Source: Succinatimonas sp. UBA7265 (GTDB lineage: Bacteria > Pseudomonadota > Gammaproteobacteria > Enterobacterales > Succinivibrionaceae). From it: a stretch of DNA of 40,969 nt. Position 1 is the stretch's first letter. Each line of letters opens with the position of its first letter. This document shows positions 24,790 through 32,740 of this stretch, in pieces. The DNA lies in contig DKSD01000070.1 in assembly GCA_002473165.1 (NCBI GenBank), forward strand, positions 1-40,969, read 5' to 3'. The notes below the pieces were generated by a model that did no database searches, was not told the DNA's origin, and saw only the letters and a program-made list of their open reading frames with translations. Position numbers and translations under genes: made by a program.

Positions 24790-24816
24790 GCCCCGGGGCT
24801 GGGCCCCGGGGCTTTT
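24790..24816 (+). terminator. Internal hairpin terminator between ytfQ and ytfR
   Basis: GCCCCGGGG, loop CTGGG, CCCCGGGGC, then TTTT; a 9-base perfect GC stem with a short T-tract. Probably partial, allowing some read-through to ytfR while protecting the ytfQ message. Confidence 0.75.
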
Positions 24817-24858
24817 CGGTTTTAAGACCGACCATTTCTTAAGTTTTTGGAGGGACTA

Positions 24859-26388
24859 ATGGCCTCTGACAACGATCTGATCCTGAGGATGGAACATATC
24901 AACATGTTCTTCCCGGGAGTCAAGGCGCTCAAAGATGTCACCTTTAACCTGCGCCGCGGGGAGATCCACTCGCTCATGGGCGAGAACGGCGCCGGCAAGT
25001 CCACGCTGGTTAAAGTGCTGACCGGCGTTTACAGCAAGACGTCAGGCGACATCATCTTCTGCGGCGAGCACATCAATCCCAAGTCGACGCTTGAGAGCCA
25101 GAAGATGGGCATCTCCACGGTGTATCAGGAGGTCAATCTCTGCCAGAACCTCACCGTGGCCGAGAACATTTACATCGGCCGCGAGCCGCGCACCAGATTT
25201 GGCGCCATCGACTGGCGCACCATGACCGTGAAAGCGCAGAAACTGCTGCGCGAGTCGCTGGGCATCGATATCGACGTCAACAAGAACCTGAGTTTCTACT
25301 CCGTCGCCATGCAGCAGATGATCGCCATCGCGCGCGCCATCGACACCCGCTGCAAGATCCTGATCCTCGACGAGCCTACTTCTTCGCTCTCGGAAAAAGA
25401 GACGGAGAAGCTCTTTGAGATCATGCGCAACCTGCGCGACACCGGCATTTCCATCATCTTCATCTCCCACTTCCTCGAGCAGATCTACACGATCTGCGAT
25501 CGCATCACGGTGCTGCGCGACGGCAGCTATATCGGCGAGTACGAAGTAAAGAGCCTGCCGCGCATCGAGCTCATCTCCAAGATGATGGGCAAGGAAGTAA
25601 AAGAGGACGAGATCGAGGCCAACGCCGTCAAATCCAAGCCTAAAGATCAGAAGTTCATTGAGACCAGCCACCTCACGGTGCCGGGCAAAGTCAAAGATCT
25701 TTCCCTGAACATCCGCGAAGGCGAAGTCATCGGGCTCGCGGGCCTCCTGGGCTCAGGCCGCACCGAGATCGCCGAGGCGCTGTTCGGACTCACCCAGAAA
25801 TCCGAGGGCAGCATCAAGGTCGAAGGGCTGGAGATCACCGTCAAGAACCCCATGGACATGATGCAGCGCCGCGTGGCGTTCTGCCCGGAGGATCGCAAGG
25901 CCGCCGGCGTGTTCGGCGATCTGACGGTGCGCGAGAACATCATTTTGGCGCTGCAGGCCAAGAACGGCATGTTCCGCCACATGGCGCGCTCCAAACAGAA
26001 CGAGCTTGCCGACCATTACATAGATCTGCTGCGCATCAAGGTCTCAGACCGCGAGCAGCGCGTGTCCAACCTCTCAGGCGGCAACCAGCAGAAGGTGATT
26101 ATCGCCCGCTGGCTGGCCACGCAGCCGCAGCTTTTGATCCTCGATGAGCCGACCCGCGGCATCGACGTGGGCACGAAGTCGGAGATCGAGAAGCTGGCGG
26201 TGACGCTGGCCCGCGAGAAGGGCATGTCCGTCGTCTTCATCTCCGGCGAGATGGGGGAGATGGTCAGGACCTGCTCGCGCATCCTGGTGATCCGCGATCA
26301 CGAGAAGATCACGGAACTGGCCGAGGATGAAATCTCTGAGGCTCATATCATGCAGGCAATTGCCGGAGACTATCATGGACATGCTTAA
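24859..26388 (+). CDS. ytfR: Sugar ABC transporter ATPase, YtfR type (two ABC domains)
   Basis: A 509-residue double ATPase of the RbsA/MglA/YtfR carbohydrate group. First domain: Walker A GENGAGKST near 42-50 and Walker B ILILDEPTSSLSEKE; its signature is degenerate (SFYSVAMQQM). Second domain: altered P-loop GLLGSGRTE, good signature LSGGNQQK, and Walker B LLILDEPTRGIDVGTK. One weak and one strong half are normal in this family. The ATG at 24859 is chosen for the adjacent GGAGGG. It powers the YtfT/YjfF permease pair for sugar import through YtfQ. The downstream permease start overlaps the end of this gene. Confidence 0.93.
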   Translation: MASDNDLILRMEHINMFFPGVKALKDVTFNLRRGEIHSLMGENGAGKSTLVKVLTGVYSKTSGDIIFCGEHINPKSTLESQKMGISTVYQEVNLCQNLTVAENIYIGREPRTRFGAIDWRTMTVKAQKLLRESLGIDIDVNKNLSFYSVAMQQMIAIARAIDTRCKILILDEPTSSLSEKETEKLFEIMRNLRDTGISIIFISHFLEQIYTICDRITVLRDGSYIGEYEVKSLPRIELISKMMGKEVKEDEIEANAVKSKPKDQKFIETSHLTVPGKVKDLSLNIREGEVIGLAGLLGSGRTEIAEALFGLTQKSEGSIKVEGLEITVKNPMDMMQRRVAFCPEDRKAAGVFGDLTVRENIILALQAKNGMFRHMARSKQNELADHYIDLLRIKVSDREQRVSNLSGGNQQKVIIARWLATQPQLLILDEPTRGIDVGTKSEIEKLAVTLAREKGMSVVFISGEMGEMVRTCSRILVIRDHEKITELAEDEISEAHIMQAIAGDYHGHA

Positions 26389-27430
26389 AAAATTTTCCAG
26401 AAGCTCGCTGGCGCTGCCGCTCGCGGCGCTGGCGCTGCTCCTGCTCTTCAACGCCATCTTCGTCGATGACTTCTTCAAGATCCAGGTCATGGACAACGGC
26501 AACCTCTACGGCCGCCCCATCGACATCCTGCACCGCTGCTCCTCGCTGATCATCCTCGCGCTGGGCATGACGTTCGTCATCGCCACCGGCGGCGTCGACA
26601 TCTCCGTGGGTGCTGTGGTGGCCATCTCGTCGGCCACGTGCTGCGTCATGTTGGGCGGCGATATTTCCGGGATCCCGCACCACCCGTTCTTCCTGGCGAT
26701 CCTCTGTTCGCTGGGGGTAGGCATCCTGGCGGGCATCTGGAACGGCACGCTTGTCGCGAAATTTAAGATCCAGGCCATGGTCGCCACGCTGATCCTGATG
26801 ACCGCGGGCCGCGGCATCGCCCAGCTGATGACGGACGGCCAGATCATCACCGTCTACTACAAGCCTTTCGCGTGGATCGGCGACAACATCCCGGGGGTGA
26901 TGGTCCCGACGGCAATGCTCATCGCCCTGGCCATGATCATCTTTGTGCTGTTCATGGACCGCAAGACCTCAGTGGGATTGATGATCCAGGCTGTCGGCAT
27001 CAACCAGGTGGCCTCGCGCTACGCCGGCATCAAGGTGACGGCCGTGCTGTTCGCCGTCTATATCTTCTCAGGCTTCTGCGCCGGCACGGCGGGCCTGATT
27101 GAAGGCTCGCTCATCCGCGCGGCTGATGCCAACAACGCCGGATTGAACATGGAAATGGACGCCATTTTGTCCGTGACCTTAGGCGGCACGCTGATGATCG
27201 GCGGGCGCTACTTCATAGGCGGCACCATCATCGGTGCCATCACCATCCAGACGCTGACGACGACGATGTACGCTCTGGGCGTCCCCTCTGACTGCCTGCC
27301 GGCGGTCAAGGCCGTGGTGATCCTGCTTATCATTGTGTTCCAGTCTGAGAAATTCAAACAGATGTTCCGCGATCGCGCGCTCCGTAAAAAAGAGCTGAAG
27401 GAGAGCGGCAAGGAGGCTGCAAATGCGTAA
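26375..27430 (+). CDS. ytfT: Sugar ABC transporter permease, YtfT type
   Basis: A 351-residue inner-membrane permease of the RbsC/AraH family with about eight to ten hydrophobic helices. Conserved sections include LALGMTFVIATGGVDISVGA, GTLVAKFKIQAMVATLILMT and ADANNAGLNMEMDAI with VTLGGTLMIGGR. The ATG at 26375 overlaps ytfR by 14 bases and follows GGAG at a good distance; an ATG two codons later is also possible. It forms a heterodimer with YjfF in E. coli. The following gene starts inside its last codons, giving tight translational coupling. Confidence 0.92.
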   Translation: MDMLKKFSRSSLALPLAALALLLLFNAIFVDDFFKIQVMDNGNLYGRPIDILHRCSSLIILALGMTFVIATGGVDISVGAVVAISSATCCVMLGGDISGIPHHPFFLAILCSLGVGILAGIWNGTLVAKFKIQAMVATLILMTAGRGIAQLMTDGQIITVYYKPFAWIGDNIPGVMVPTAMLIALAMIIFVLFMDRKTSVGLMIQAVGINQVASRYAGIKVTAVLFAVYIFSGFCAGTAGLIEGSLIRAADANNAGLNMEMDAILSVTLGGTLMIGGRYFIGGTIIGAITIQTLTTTMYALGVPSDCLPAVKAVVILLIIVFQSEKFKQMFRDRALRKKELKESGKEAANA

Positions 27431-28442
27431 ATTCTTAAGCGGCGCCATCGCCTCACCGCATTTCCCGTTTTATGTGACCGCGGTGCTGTTCGTGATCCTC
27501 TTCGGAGCCGGCTCCGTGATGTTTGAGGGCTTTTTCAGCCCGCAGGTGTTCTTAAACCTGTTCATCGACAACGCGCCTTTGATCATCGTGACCGTGGGCA
27601 TCACGTTCACCATCATCTCAGGTTTCGGCGGCATCGATCTGTCAGTGGGCGCCGTCGTGGCGCTGACCTGCATGACGCTGGCCGTGCTCATGCGCGACAC
27701 GTCGCTAAGCCCGTTCGTCTGCATGGTGATCGTGCTGTTCATCGGCCTTGCCGTAGGCGCGCTCAACGGCTTTTTGATCACGTTCTTCAGGCTGCAGCCT
27801 TTCATCGTGACCCTGGGCACGATGTTCCTCTGCCGCGGCCTCACCGCGATCCTCTCGCGCGACAGCGTGCCTATAGACAATGAGCTCTACGGCGAGCTGG
27901 CGTTCTGGTCGCTGCCCATCGGCGACTGCTTCCTCTCGCTGGGCGCCATCGTGGCTTTGATTGTGGTTGTGATCGCGACCGTGGTGCTCAAGTTCACCGC
28001 GTTCGGCCGCGGCGTGTACGCCGCAGGCGGCAACGAGCAGTCAGCAAGGCTTATGGGATTGAACGTCAATGCCATCCGCCTTAAGGTCTACATGATCTCA
28101 GGCTTCTGCGCCTCGTTAGGCGGCATCGCCTACTCCATGATCATGCTCTCAGGCTATGCGCAGCACGGCCTGGGCATGGAGATGGACGCCATTGCCTCCT
28201 CGGTGATCGGCGGCACGCAGCTCATGGGCGGCGTGGGCTTCATCCCCGGCACGCTCTTAGGCGTCATGATCCAGGGCACCATCCTCACCATCATCTCGTT
28301 CCAGGGCACGCTCTCGGCCTGGTGGACGAAGATCGTAGTCGGATTGCTTTTGTGCCTGTTCATCGTGATGCAGGCCATCGTCAATGAGCACAAGAACAAG
28401 CTCATGAGCTTAAGCGCCGAAGGCGAGGCCAAAAAGAAGTAA
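27423..28442 (+). CDS. yjfF: Sugar ABC transporter permease, YjfF type
   Basis: A 339-residue inner-membrane permease, second partner of the YtfQRT importer. Family features: IIVTVGITFTIISGFGGIDL, ALNGFLITFFRLQPFIVTLG, VYAAGGNEQSARLMGL, and GLGMEMDAIASSVIGGTQL. Length is close to E. coli YjfF (331). It overlaps ytfT by eight bases. The operon ends with a strong terminator 18 bases further on. No kinase, isomerase or regulator for the sugar is encoded alongside. Confidence 0.92.
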   Translation: MRKFLSGAIASPHFPFYVTAVLFVILFGAGSVMFEGFFSPQVFLNLFIDNAPLIIVTVGITFTIISGFGGIDLSVGAVVALTCMTLAVLMRDTSLSPFVCMVIVLFIGLAVGALNGFLITFFRLQPFIVTLGTMFLCRGLTAILSRDSVPIDNELYGELAFWSLPIGDCFLSLGAIVALIVVVIATVVLKFTAFGRGVYAAGGNEQSARLMGLNVNAIRLKVYMISGFCASLGGIAYSMIMLSGYAQHGLGMEMDAIASSVIGGTQLMGGVGFIPGTLLGVMIQGTILTIISFQGTLSAWWTKIVVGLLLCLFIVMQAIVNEHKNKLMSLSAEGEAKKK

Positions 28443-28459
28443 TTTCTCCTTGAAGCTCT

Positions 28460-28492
28460 AAGGCCGGGGTTAAAAGCTCCGGCCTTTTTTTT
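28460..28492 (+). terminator. Terminator of the ytfQRT-yjfF operon
   Basis: AAGGCCGG (28460-28467) and CCGGCCTT (28479-28486), extendable by two pairs around loop TTAAAAG, then a run of T residues. Confidence 0.9.
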
Positions 28493-28515
28493 GCCTCTCC
28501 GCCTGAGGCGTTTTA

Positions 28516-28531
28516 TGTGGGCGGGCGCACA
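28516..28531 (+). promoter_or_regulatory. Candidate CRP site ahead of the TRAP operon
   Basis: TGTGG-N6-GCACA matches the TGTGA-N6-TCACA consensus at 8 of 10 positions. It is nested in a wider inverted repeat TTTATGTG (28512-28519) and CACATAAA (28536-28543). It lies about 100 bases before the likely start site set by the TATAAT at 28613-28618. Catabolite control of a sugar-acid operon would make sense, but the distance is long. Confidence 0.35.
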
Positions 28532-28612
28532 GTTTCACATAAATCCTCAGGGAAAAAGGCGGCTTAATCACATAACCGCGCGCGCTTTAAAGCGCCGATG
28601 GCATCGTTTCCA

Positions 28613-28618
28613 TATAAT
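28613..28618 (+). promoter_or_regulatory. Candidate -10 of the TRAP operon promoter
   Basis: Perfect TATAAT with no good -35 at 16-18 bases, suggesting an activated promoter. It would give a leader of about 100 bases containing the palindrome at 28680-28699. Confidence 0.45.
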
Positions 28619-28679
28619 CAGGTGCTGTAAACCGCCTGAGGGCTTGTTTACGCATTTTTGATTAAACACAGAACAATCA

Positions 28680-28699
28680 CGGCGTTTTTAAAAACGCCG
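28680..28699. repeat. 20-base palindrome in the TRAP operon leader
   Basis: CGGCGTTTTTAAAAACGCCG, 30 bases before dctP, identical in its 16-base core to the element at 5297-5312. As RNA it can fold CGGCGTTT/AAACGCCG with loop TTAA. As DNA it is a symmetrical operator candidate. Confidence 0.6.
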
Positions 28700-28728
28700 C
28701 ATAACAAACACACACATAGGAACAGAAC

Positions 28729-29733
28729 ATGCGCAAGATCACCAAGACCTTATTTGCCACCGCCTGCGCCGCGGCCATGACTTTCTCGGCAGTCGCCTTT
28801 GCCGCTGATGAAGTGGTGCTGAGGGTCGGCTACGGCAACAACCCGGGCGAGCCTTTTGATTTAGGCTGCCAGAAATGGAAACAGCTCATCGAGGAGCGCT
28901 CCGGCGGCAAGTTCAAGATCGAACTCTATCCTTCCTCCCAGTTAGGCTCCAAAGACGAAGTCATGGATCAGATGGTCGCCGGCGAGCCGGTCGCCACCCT
29001 GACGGACGGCGCATTCTACTATGACCGCGGCGTCAAGGACATGGGCATCGTCTTCGGGCCGTTCCTCTTTGACAACTGGGATCAGGCCTTCAAGCTCAAT
29101 TCCTCCAAGTGGTACCAGGATCAGTCCAAGCTCGTCGAGGAGAAAGCCCACCTGAAGATCATCGGCGCCGACTGGCGTTACGGCGCGCGCCACACCCTGA
29201 CGACTAAGCCGGTCACGAAGCTTGCAGACTTCAAAGGCCTGAAGATCCGCGTCCCGACGAACAACATCCAGGTCAAAGGCTTTGAGGTCTTAGGCGCCAC
29301 CCCTACCCCGATGTCGCTGGGCGATGTGTACACCGCGCTGCAGCAGGGCACCATCGACGGCGTGGAGAACCCGCTTGCCGTGCTGTACAACGGCAAGTTC
29401 CAGGAAGTCGCCAAGTACCTGCTCTTGGACGGTCACGTCTATAACGTCACGAACATCGTCGTGGGCACGGACTTCTGGAACTCGCTGAGCAAAGAGCAGC
29501 AGGACCTTTTGGTCTCCACCTGCCATGACGCCGCCATGTACCAGAACAAGATCGTCGAGGACACCGAAGCGGATCTGCTCAAGAAGTTCAAGGACGAGGG
29601 CGTGACCATCACCGAGCCGTCCGAGGCCTTCAAGAAAGAACTGCGCGATGCCGCCGCCAAGTTCTACACGCTGCCTGACTTCAAGGACTGGACTCCGGGC
29701 CTTCTGGACATCGTCAAGAAGAACATGCAGTAA
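28729..29733 (+). CDS. dctP: TRAP transporter substrate-binding protein (DctP family)
   Basis: A 334-residue periplasmic binding protein with a signal peptide (MRKITKTLFATACAAAMTFS, cleavage at AFA). DctP-fold features include SGGKFKIELYPSSQLGSKDE, the conserved LKIRVPTNNIQVKGFEVLGA region containing the carboxylate-binding Arg, and LQQGTIDGVENPL. The family binds organic acids through that Arg and feeds them to the DctQM membrane proteins, using a sodium gradient. Downstream UxaB, UxaA and a hexonate-type dehydrogenase suggest the ligand is a sugar acid (L-galactonate, galacturonate or similar) rather than a C4-dicarboxylate. A hairpin terminator follows the gene. Confidence 0.92.
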   Translation: MRKITKTLFATACAAAMTFSAVAFAADEVVLRVGYGNNPGEPFDLGCQKWKQLIEERSGGKFKIELYPSSQLGSKDEVMDQMVAGEPVATLTDGAFYYDRGVKDMGIVFGPFLFDNWDQAFKLNSSKWYQDQSKLVEEKAHLKIIGADWRYGARHTLTTKPVTKLADFKGLKIRVPTNNIQVKGFEVLGATPTPMSLGDVYTALQQGTIDGVENPLAVLYNGKFQEVAKYLLLDGHVYNVTNIVVGTDFWNSLSKEQQDLLVSTCHDAAMYQNKIVEDTEADLLKKFKDEGVTITEPSEAFKKELRDAAAKFYTLPDFKDWTPGLLDIVKKNMQ

Positions 29734-29780
29734 GTTAAAGCGTCCCCCTTTTAGGGAACCTTATGCATCTGTGTAAAACC

Positions 29781-29803
29781 GGCCGCCGCAAGGCGGCCTT
29801 TTT
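29781..29803 (+). terminator. Internal hairpin terminator between dctP and dctQ
   Basis: GGCCGCC, GCAA tetraloop, GGCGGCC, then TTTTT, just before the dctQ ribosome binding site GAGGAG. Probably lowers expression of the membrane subunits relative to the binding protein, as in the ytf operon. Confidence 0.75.
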
Positions 29804-29816
29804 GAGGAGATAATGC

Positions 29817-30311
29817 ATGAGCAAATCAAGCATTGTGAAAAACCTCGATCTGGCGATTGCCTGTGTGGCGCTGTGCGTCCTCATCGTCGTCACGTTCGGC
29901 GGGGTCGTCATGCGCTACCTCGTGGGATCGCCGCTCATCTGGGCTGAGGAAGTGCAGCTGATGTGCTTTATGTGGATGACGTTTTTCGGGGCCGGCGCGG
30001 CTTTCCGTTACGGCAGCCATGTGGCCGTGGAGATCGTAGTCGAGCAGCTTCCCAAAAAAATCCAGAAAAACATCGAATTATTTGACTTGATCGTCACAGT
30101 GATCGTGCTGTGCTTCCTGTGCAAGGACGGCGTCAAGGTCCTGGGACTCATGGCAAAAATGGGCCGCCACACCAACATCCTGGAAATCCCTTACTGGTTT
30201 ATCAACCTGGCGCTGCCTTTAAGCTGCGTCATCATGATCGCCAGCGCCATAGCGGCTTTTGTAATGAAACGCCGTGAAGCGCGCGCTGCGGCAAAAGCGC
30301 AGGAGGCCTGA
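29817..30311 (+). CDS. dctQ: TRAP transporter small membrane subunit (DctQ family)
   Basis: A 164-residue inner-membrane protein with four predicted helices (about 14-34, 47-66, 90-110 and 128-150). The family pattern VVMRYLVGSPLIWAEEVQLM and a Trp-rich WMTFFGAGAAFRYGSHVAVE are clear. It forms the membrane complex with DctM. The ATG at 29817 follows GAGGAG. DctM starts one base after its stop codon. Confidence 0.9.
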   Translation: MSKSSIVKNLDLAIACVALCVLIVVTFGGVVMRYLVGSPLIWAEEVQLMCFMWMTFFGAGAAFRYGSHVAVEIVVEQLPKKIQKNIELFDLIVTVIVLCFLCKDGVKVLGLMAKMGRHTNILEIPYWFINLALPLSCVIMIASAIAAFVMKRREARAAAKAQEA

Positions 30312-30312
30312 C

Positions 30313-31599
30313 ATGGATCACGCAATCGCCCTTTCCGCCATCCTGCTTTTGGTATTTCTCTTTCTTAAGATGCCGGTCTTCATCGCCATCTTAGGCGCGG
30401 CCGCCACCTACTTTTTCCTGCACCCGGAGCTCAATTCGCTGATCTTCGCGCAGCGCGTGCTCTCAGGCGCGCAGTCCATGCCGCTTTTGGCCATCCCGTT
30501 TTTCGTGTGCTCAGGCGTGTTTATGAACTACACGGGCGTCACGAAGCGCATCGTGGACTTCTGCGAATCGCTCGTGGGCAACATCACCGGCGGCATCGGC
30601 CATGTTACGGTGCTTGTGGCCACGCTCATGGGCGGCCTTTCAGGCTCGAACCTGGCCGACGCGGCCATGGAAGCCAAGATGCTCGTGCCGGAGATGGAAA
30701 AGCGCGGCTTCTCCAAAGCCTTCGGCTCCGTGCTCGTCGCCACCTCGGCCATCATCACCCCGCTCATCCCGCCGGGGATCGCGATGATCATTTACGGCTC
30801 GATAGCGAACGTCTCCATCGGCAAGCTCTTTGTCGCCGGCATCGGCCCGGGACTGCTGTTGTGCGTGGCGCTGATGCTTTTGGTGGGCTATGTCTCCTAT
30901 AAGCGCGGCTACAAGAGCCCGCAGAAGGTCGACACCTCGCTCAAACGCGTGGGCTACACGTTCTCGAGGGCTTTTCTGCCGCTGTGCCTGCCGATCATCA
31001 TCATCGGCGGCATCAGGATCGGCGCGTTCACGCCCACTGAGGCAGGCTCCGTCGCCATCATCTACTCGCTGCTTTTAGGTGTCGTCTACCGCGAGATGAC
31101 CATCAAGGATGTCATCAAAGGCCTGAAGGAAACCGTGCTGACGTCCTCTGCGATCATGCTGATCATCGCCGCGGCCTCCGCCTTTGCCTGGGTGCTCACG
31201 AAAGAGCGCATCCCGCAGTACTTCACGTCGCTGTTCATAGACGGCATGTCAAGCCAGGTGCTGTTCCTGCTCTGCGTGAACGCCTTCCTGCTTTTGATTG
31301 GCATGTTCATAGAAGGCAACGCCGCCATGATCATCCTCGTGCCGCTTTTGGTGCCGGTGGCGCGCCATTTCGGCCTTGACGACATCCACTTTGCCATGGT
31401 CGTGATCTTCAACTTCGCCCTGGGCGCGCTTTCGCCTCCCATGGGCACGCTGATGTTCGTGACCTGCTCGATCACGAAATGCCCGATGGGCACGTTCATC
31501 AAAGAAGCGGTGCCGTTTTACATTATGCTGGTCGCCTGCCTGCTGCTGCTCACGTTTGTGCCGTGGCTGTCGACGGGACTGGTCAACCTTATCTACTAA
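30313..31599 (+). CDS. dctM: TRAP transporter large permease (DctM family)
   Basis: A 428-residue inner-membrane protein with about twelve helices, the sodium-coupled transport subunit. Typical motifs: MPLLAIPFFVCSGVFMNYTG, LMGGLSGSNLADAAMEAKM, SAIITPLIPPGIAMIIYGSI and GALSPPMGTLMFVTCSI. Length is normal for DctM. The ATG at 30313 is chosen because it follows the dctQ stop at once and GGAGG is eight bases upstream; the frame is open further upstream within dctQ. Confidence 0.93.
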   Translation: MDHAIALSAILLLVFLFLKMPVFIAILGAAATYFFLHPELNSLIFAQRVLSGAQSMPLLAIPFFVCSGVFMNYTGVTKRIVDFCESLVGNITGGIGHVTVLVATLMGGLSGSNLADAAMEAKMLVPEMEKRGFSKAFGSVLVATSAIITPLIPPGIAMIIYGSIANVSIGKLFVAGIGPGLLLCVALMLLVGYVSYKRGYKSPQKVDTSLKRVGYTFSRAFLPLCLPIIIIGGIRIGAFTPTEAGSVAIIYSLLLGVVYREMTIKDVIKGLKETVLTSSAIMLIIAAASAFAWVLTKERIPQYFTSLFIDGMSSQVLFLLCVNAFLLLIGMFIEGNAAMIILVPLLVPVARHFGLDDIHFAMVVIFNFALGALSPPMGTLMFVTCSITKCPMGTFIKEAVPFYIMLVACLLLLTFVPWLSTGLVNLIY

Positions 31600-31615
31600 A
31601 AATCAGGACACACAC

Positions 31616-32647
31616 ATGAAAACCATCATCATCAACAAACCCGGCGAGTGCCAGGTGATTGAAACCCCGATGCCTGAACCCAAAGCGGGCGAGGCGCTGC
31701 TCAAGGTGCTCGTAGGCGGCATCTGCGGATCCGATCTGGGCACCTACCGCGGCACGTTCGCCTACGCTTCCTACCCGCGCATCCCCGGCCATGAGTTTTC
31801 CGCCGAGATCGTAAAACTCAACGGCGATGGCTCAAAGTTCGGCTTAAAAGAAGGCATGGTCGTCACCTGCAATCCGTATTTCAACTGCGGCCATTGCTAT
31901 TCCTGCGAGCGCGGCCTCGTAAACTGCTGCGAGCACAACGAGACTTTGGGAGCGCAGCGCGACGGCGCGTTCTCCGAGTACATCACCATGCCTTTTGAGC
32001 GCATCTATGACGGCAAGGGCCTCGCCCCCGAGGAACTGGCCGCCATCGAGCCTTTTTGCATCAGCTACCACGGCACCGTGACTCGCGGCAAGGTGAAAAA
32101 GGGCGATCGGGTGCTCGTGATCGGCGCCGGCACCATCGGCGCGCTGGCCGCGCTCTCGGCCAAATCGCAGGGGGCGACTGTCTATATCGCCGATGTCGCG
32201 CCGGCCAAGGTCGACTACGCCGTGCGCTCTTTCGGCCTTGACGGCGGCATCGTCAACGAAGGCGAGAGCTTTATCCCCAAGTGCTTTGAGATCACCGGAG
32301 GCCGCGGCTTTGATGTGGCCATCGAGGCCGTGGGCTTGCCGCAGACGTTCCAGAACGCCATAGACGCCGCCGCTTTCGGCGGGCGCGTCGTGCTGATCGG
32401 CGTGGGCAAGAAGAACCTCGACTTCAACTTCACGCTGCTGCAGAAAAAGGAGCTCAACGTCTTCGGCTCGCGCAACGCCTTAAAGCAGGATTTCTTAAAT
32501 CTTATAGATCTCGTGAAATCCGGCAAGGCCGACGTGCGCAAGGCCGTGACGAACACTTACGCTTTGGACGAGGCTCCCAAGGCCTTTGCGGATTTTGCCG
32601 CCAACGCCGCGCACATGCTCAAAGTTGAGATCGATTTCAGGAAATAA
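31616..32647 (+). CDS. Zinc-dependent hexonate 5-dehydrogenase (LgoD/RspB-like)
   Basis: A 343-residue medium-chain zinc dehydrogenase. Catalytic zinc ligands sit in GGICGSDLGTYRG (Cys near 37) and PGHEFSAEI (His-Glu near 59), the structural zinc loop in NCGHCYSCERGLVNCC, and the NAD-binding Rossmann motif in VIGAGTIGALAAL near 168. It resembles E. coli LgoD (YjjN), which oxidises L-galactonate, also L-gulonate, to a keto-uronate, and RspB. The next two genes encode UxaB and UxaA, which take tagaturonate through altronate to 2-keto-3-deoxygluconate; L-galactonate oxidation to tagaturonate is therefore the best guess. The ATG at 31616 is 17 bases after dctM. Confidence 0.85.
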   Translation: MKTIIINKPGECQVIETPMPEPKAGEALLKVLVGGICGSDLGTYRGTFAYASYPRIPGHEFSAEIVKLNGDGSKFGLKEGMVVTCNPYFNCGHCYSCERGLVNCCEHNETLGAQRDGAFSEYITMPFERIYDGKGLAPEELAAIEPFCISYHGTVTRGKVKKGDRVLVIGAGTIGALAALSAKSQGATVYIADVAPAKVDYAVRSFGLDGGIVNEGESFIPKCFEITGGRGFDVAIEAVGLPQTFQNAIDAAAFGGRVVLIGVGKKNLDFNFTLLQKKELNVFGSRNALKQDFLNLIDLVKSGKADVRKAVTNTYALDEAPKAFADFAANAAHMLKVEIDFRK

Positions 32648-32674
32648 CCGTCGCGTTTCAACTAGAATAGCAAC

Positions 32675-32719
32675 AGCGCCCCTCATTAGTCGGAGATGGA
32701 TGGCAGGGGCGCTTTTTTT
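32675..32719 (+). terminator. Terminator between the dehydrogenase and uxaB
   Basis: AGCGCCCCT (32675-32683) and AGGGGCGCT (32705-32713) around a 21-base loop, followed by seven T residues. It lies inside the functional gene set, so uxaB-uxaA either depend on read-through or have a promoter of their own in 32648-32740 (not evident). Confidence 0.75.
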
Positions 32720-32740
32720 GTTTAAAGGACACAATCAAAG

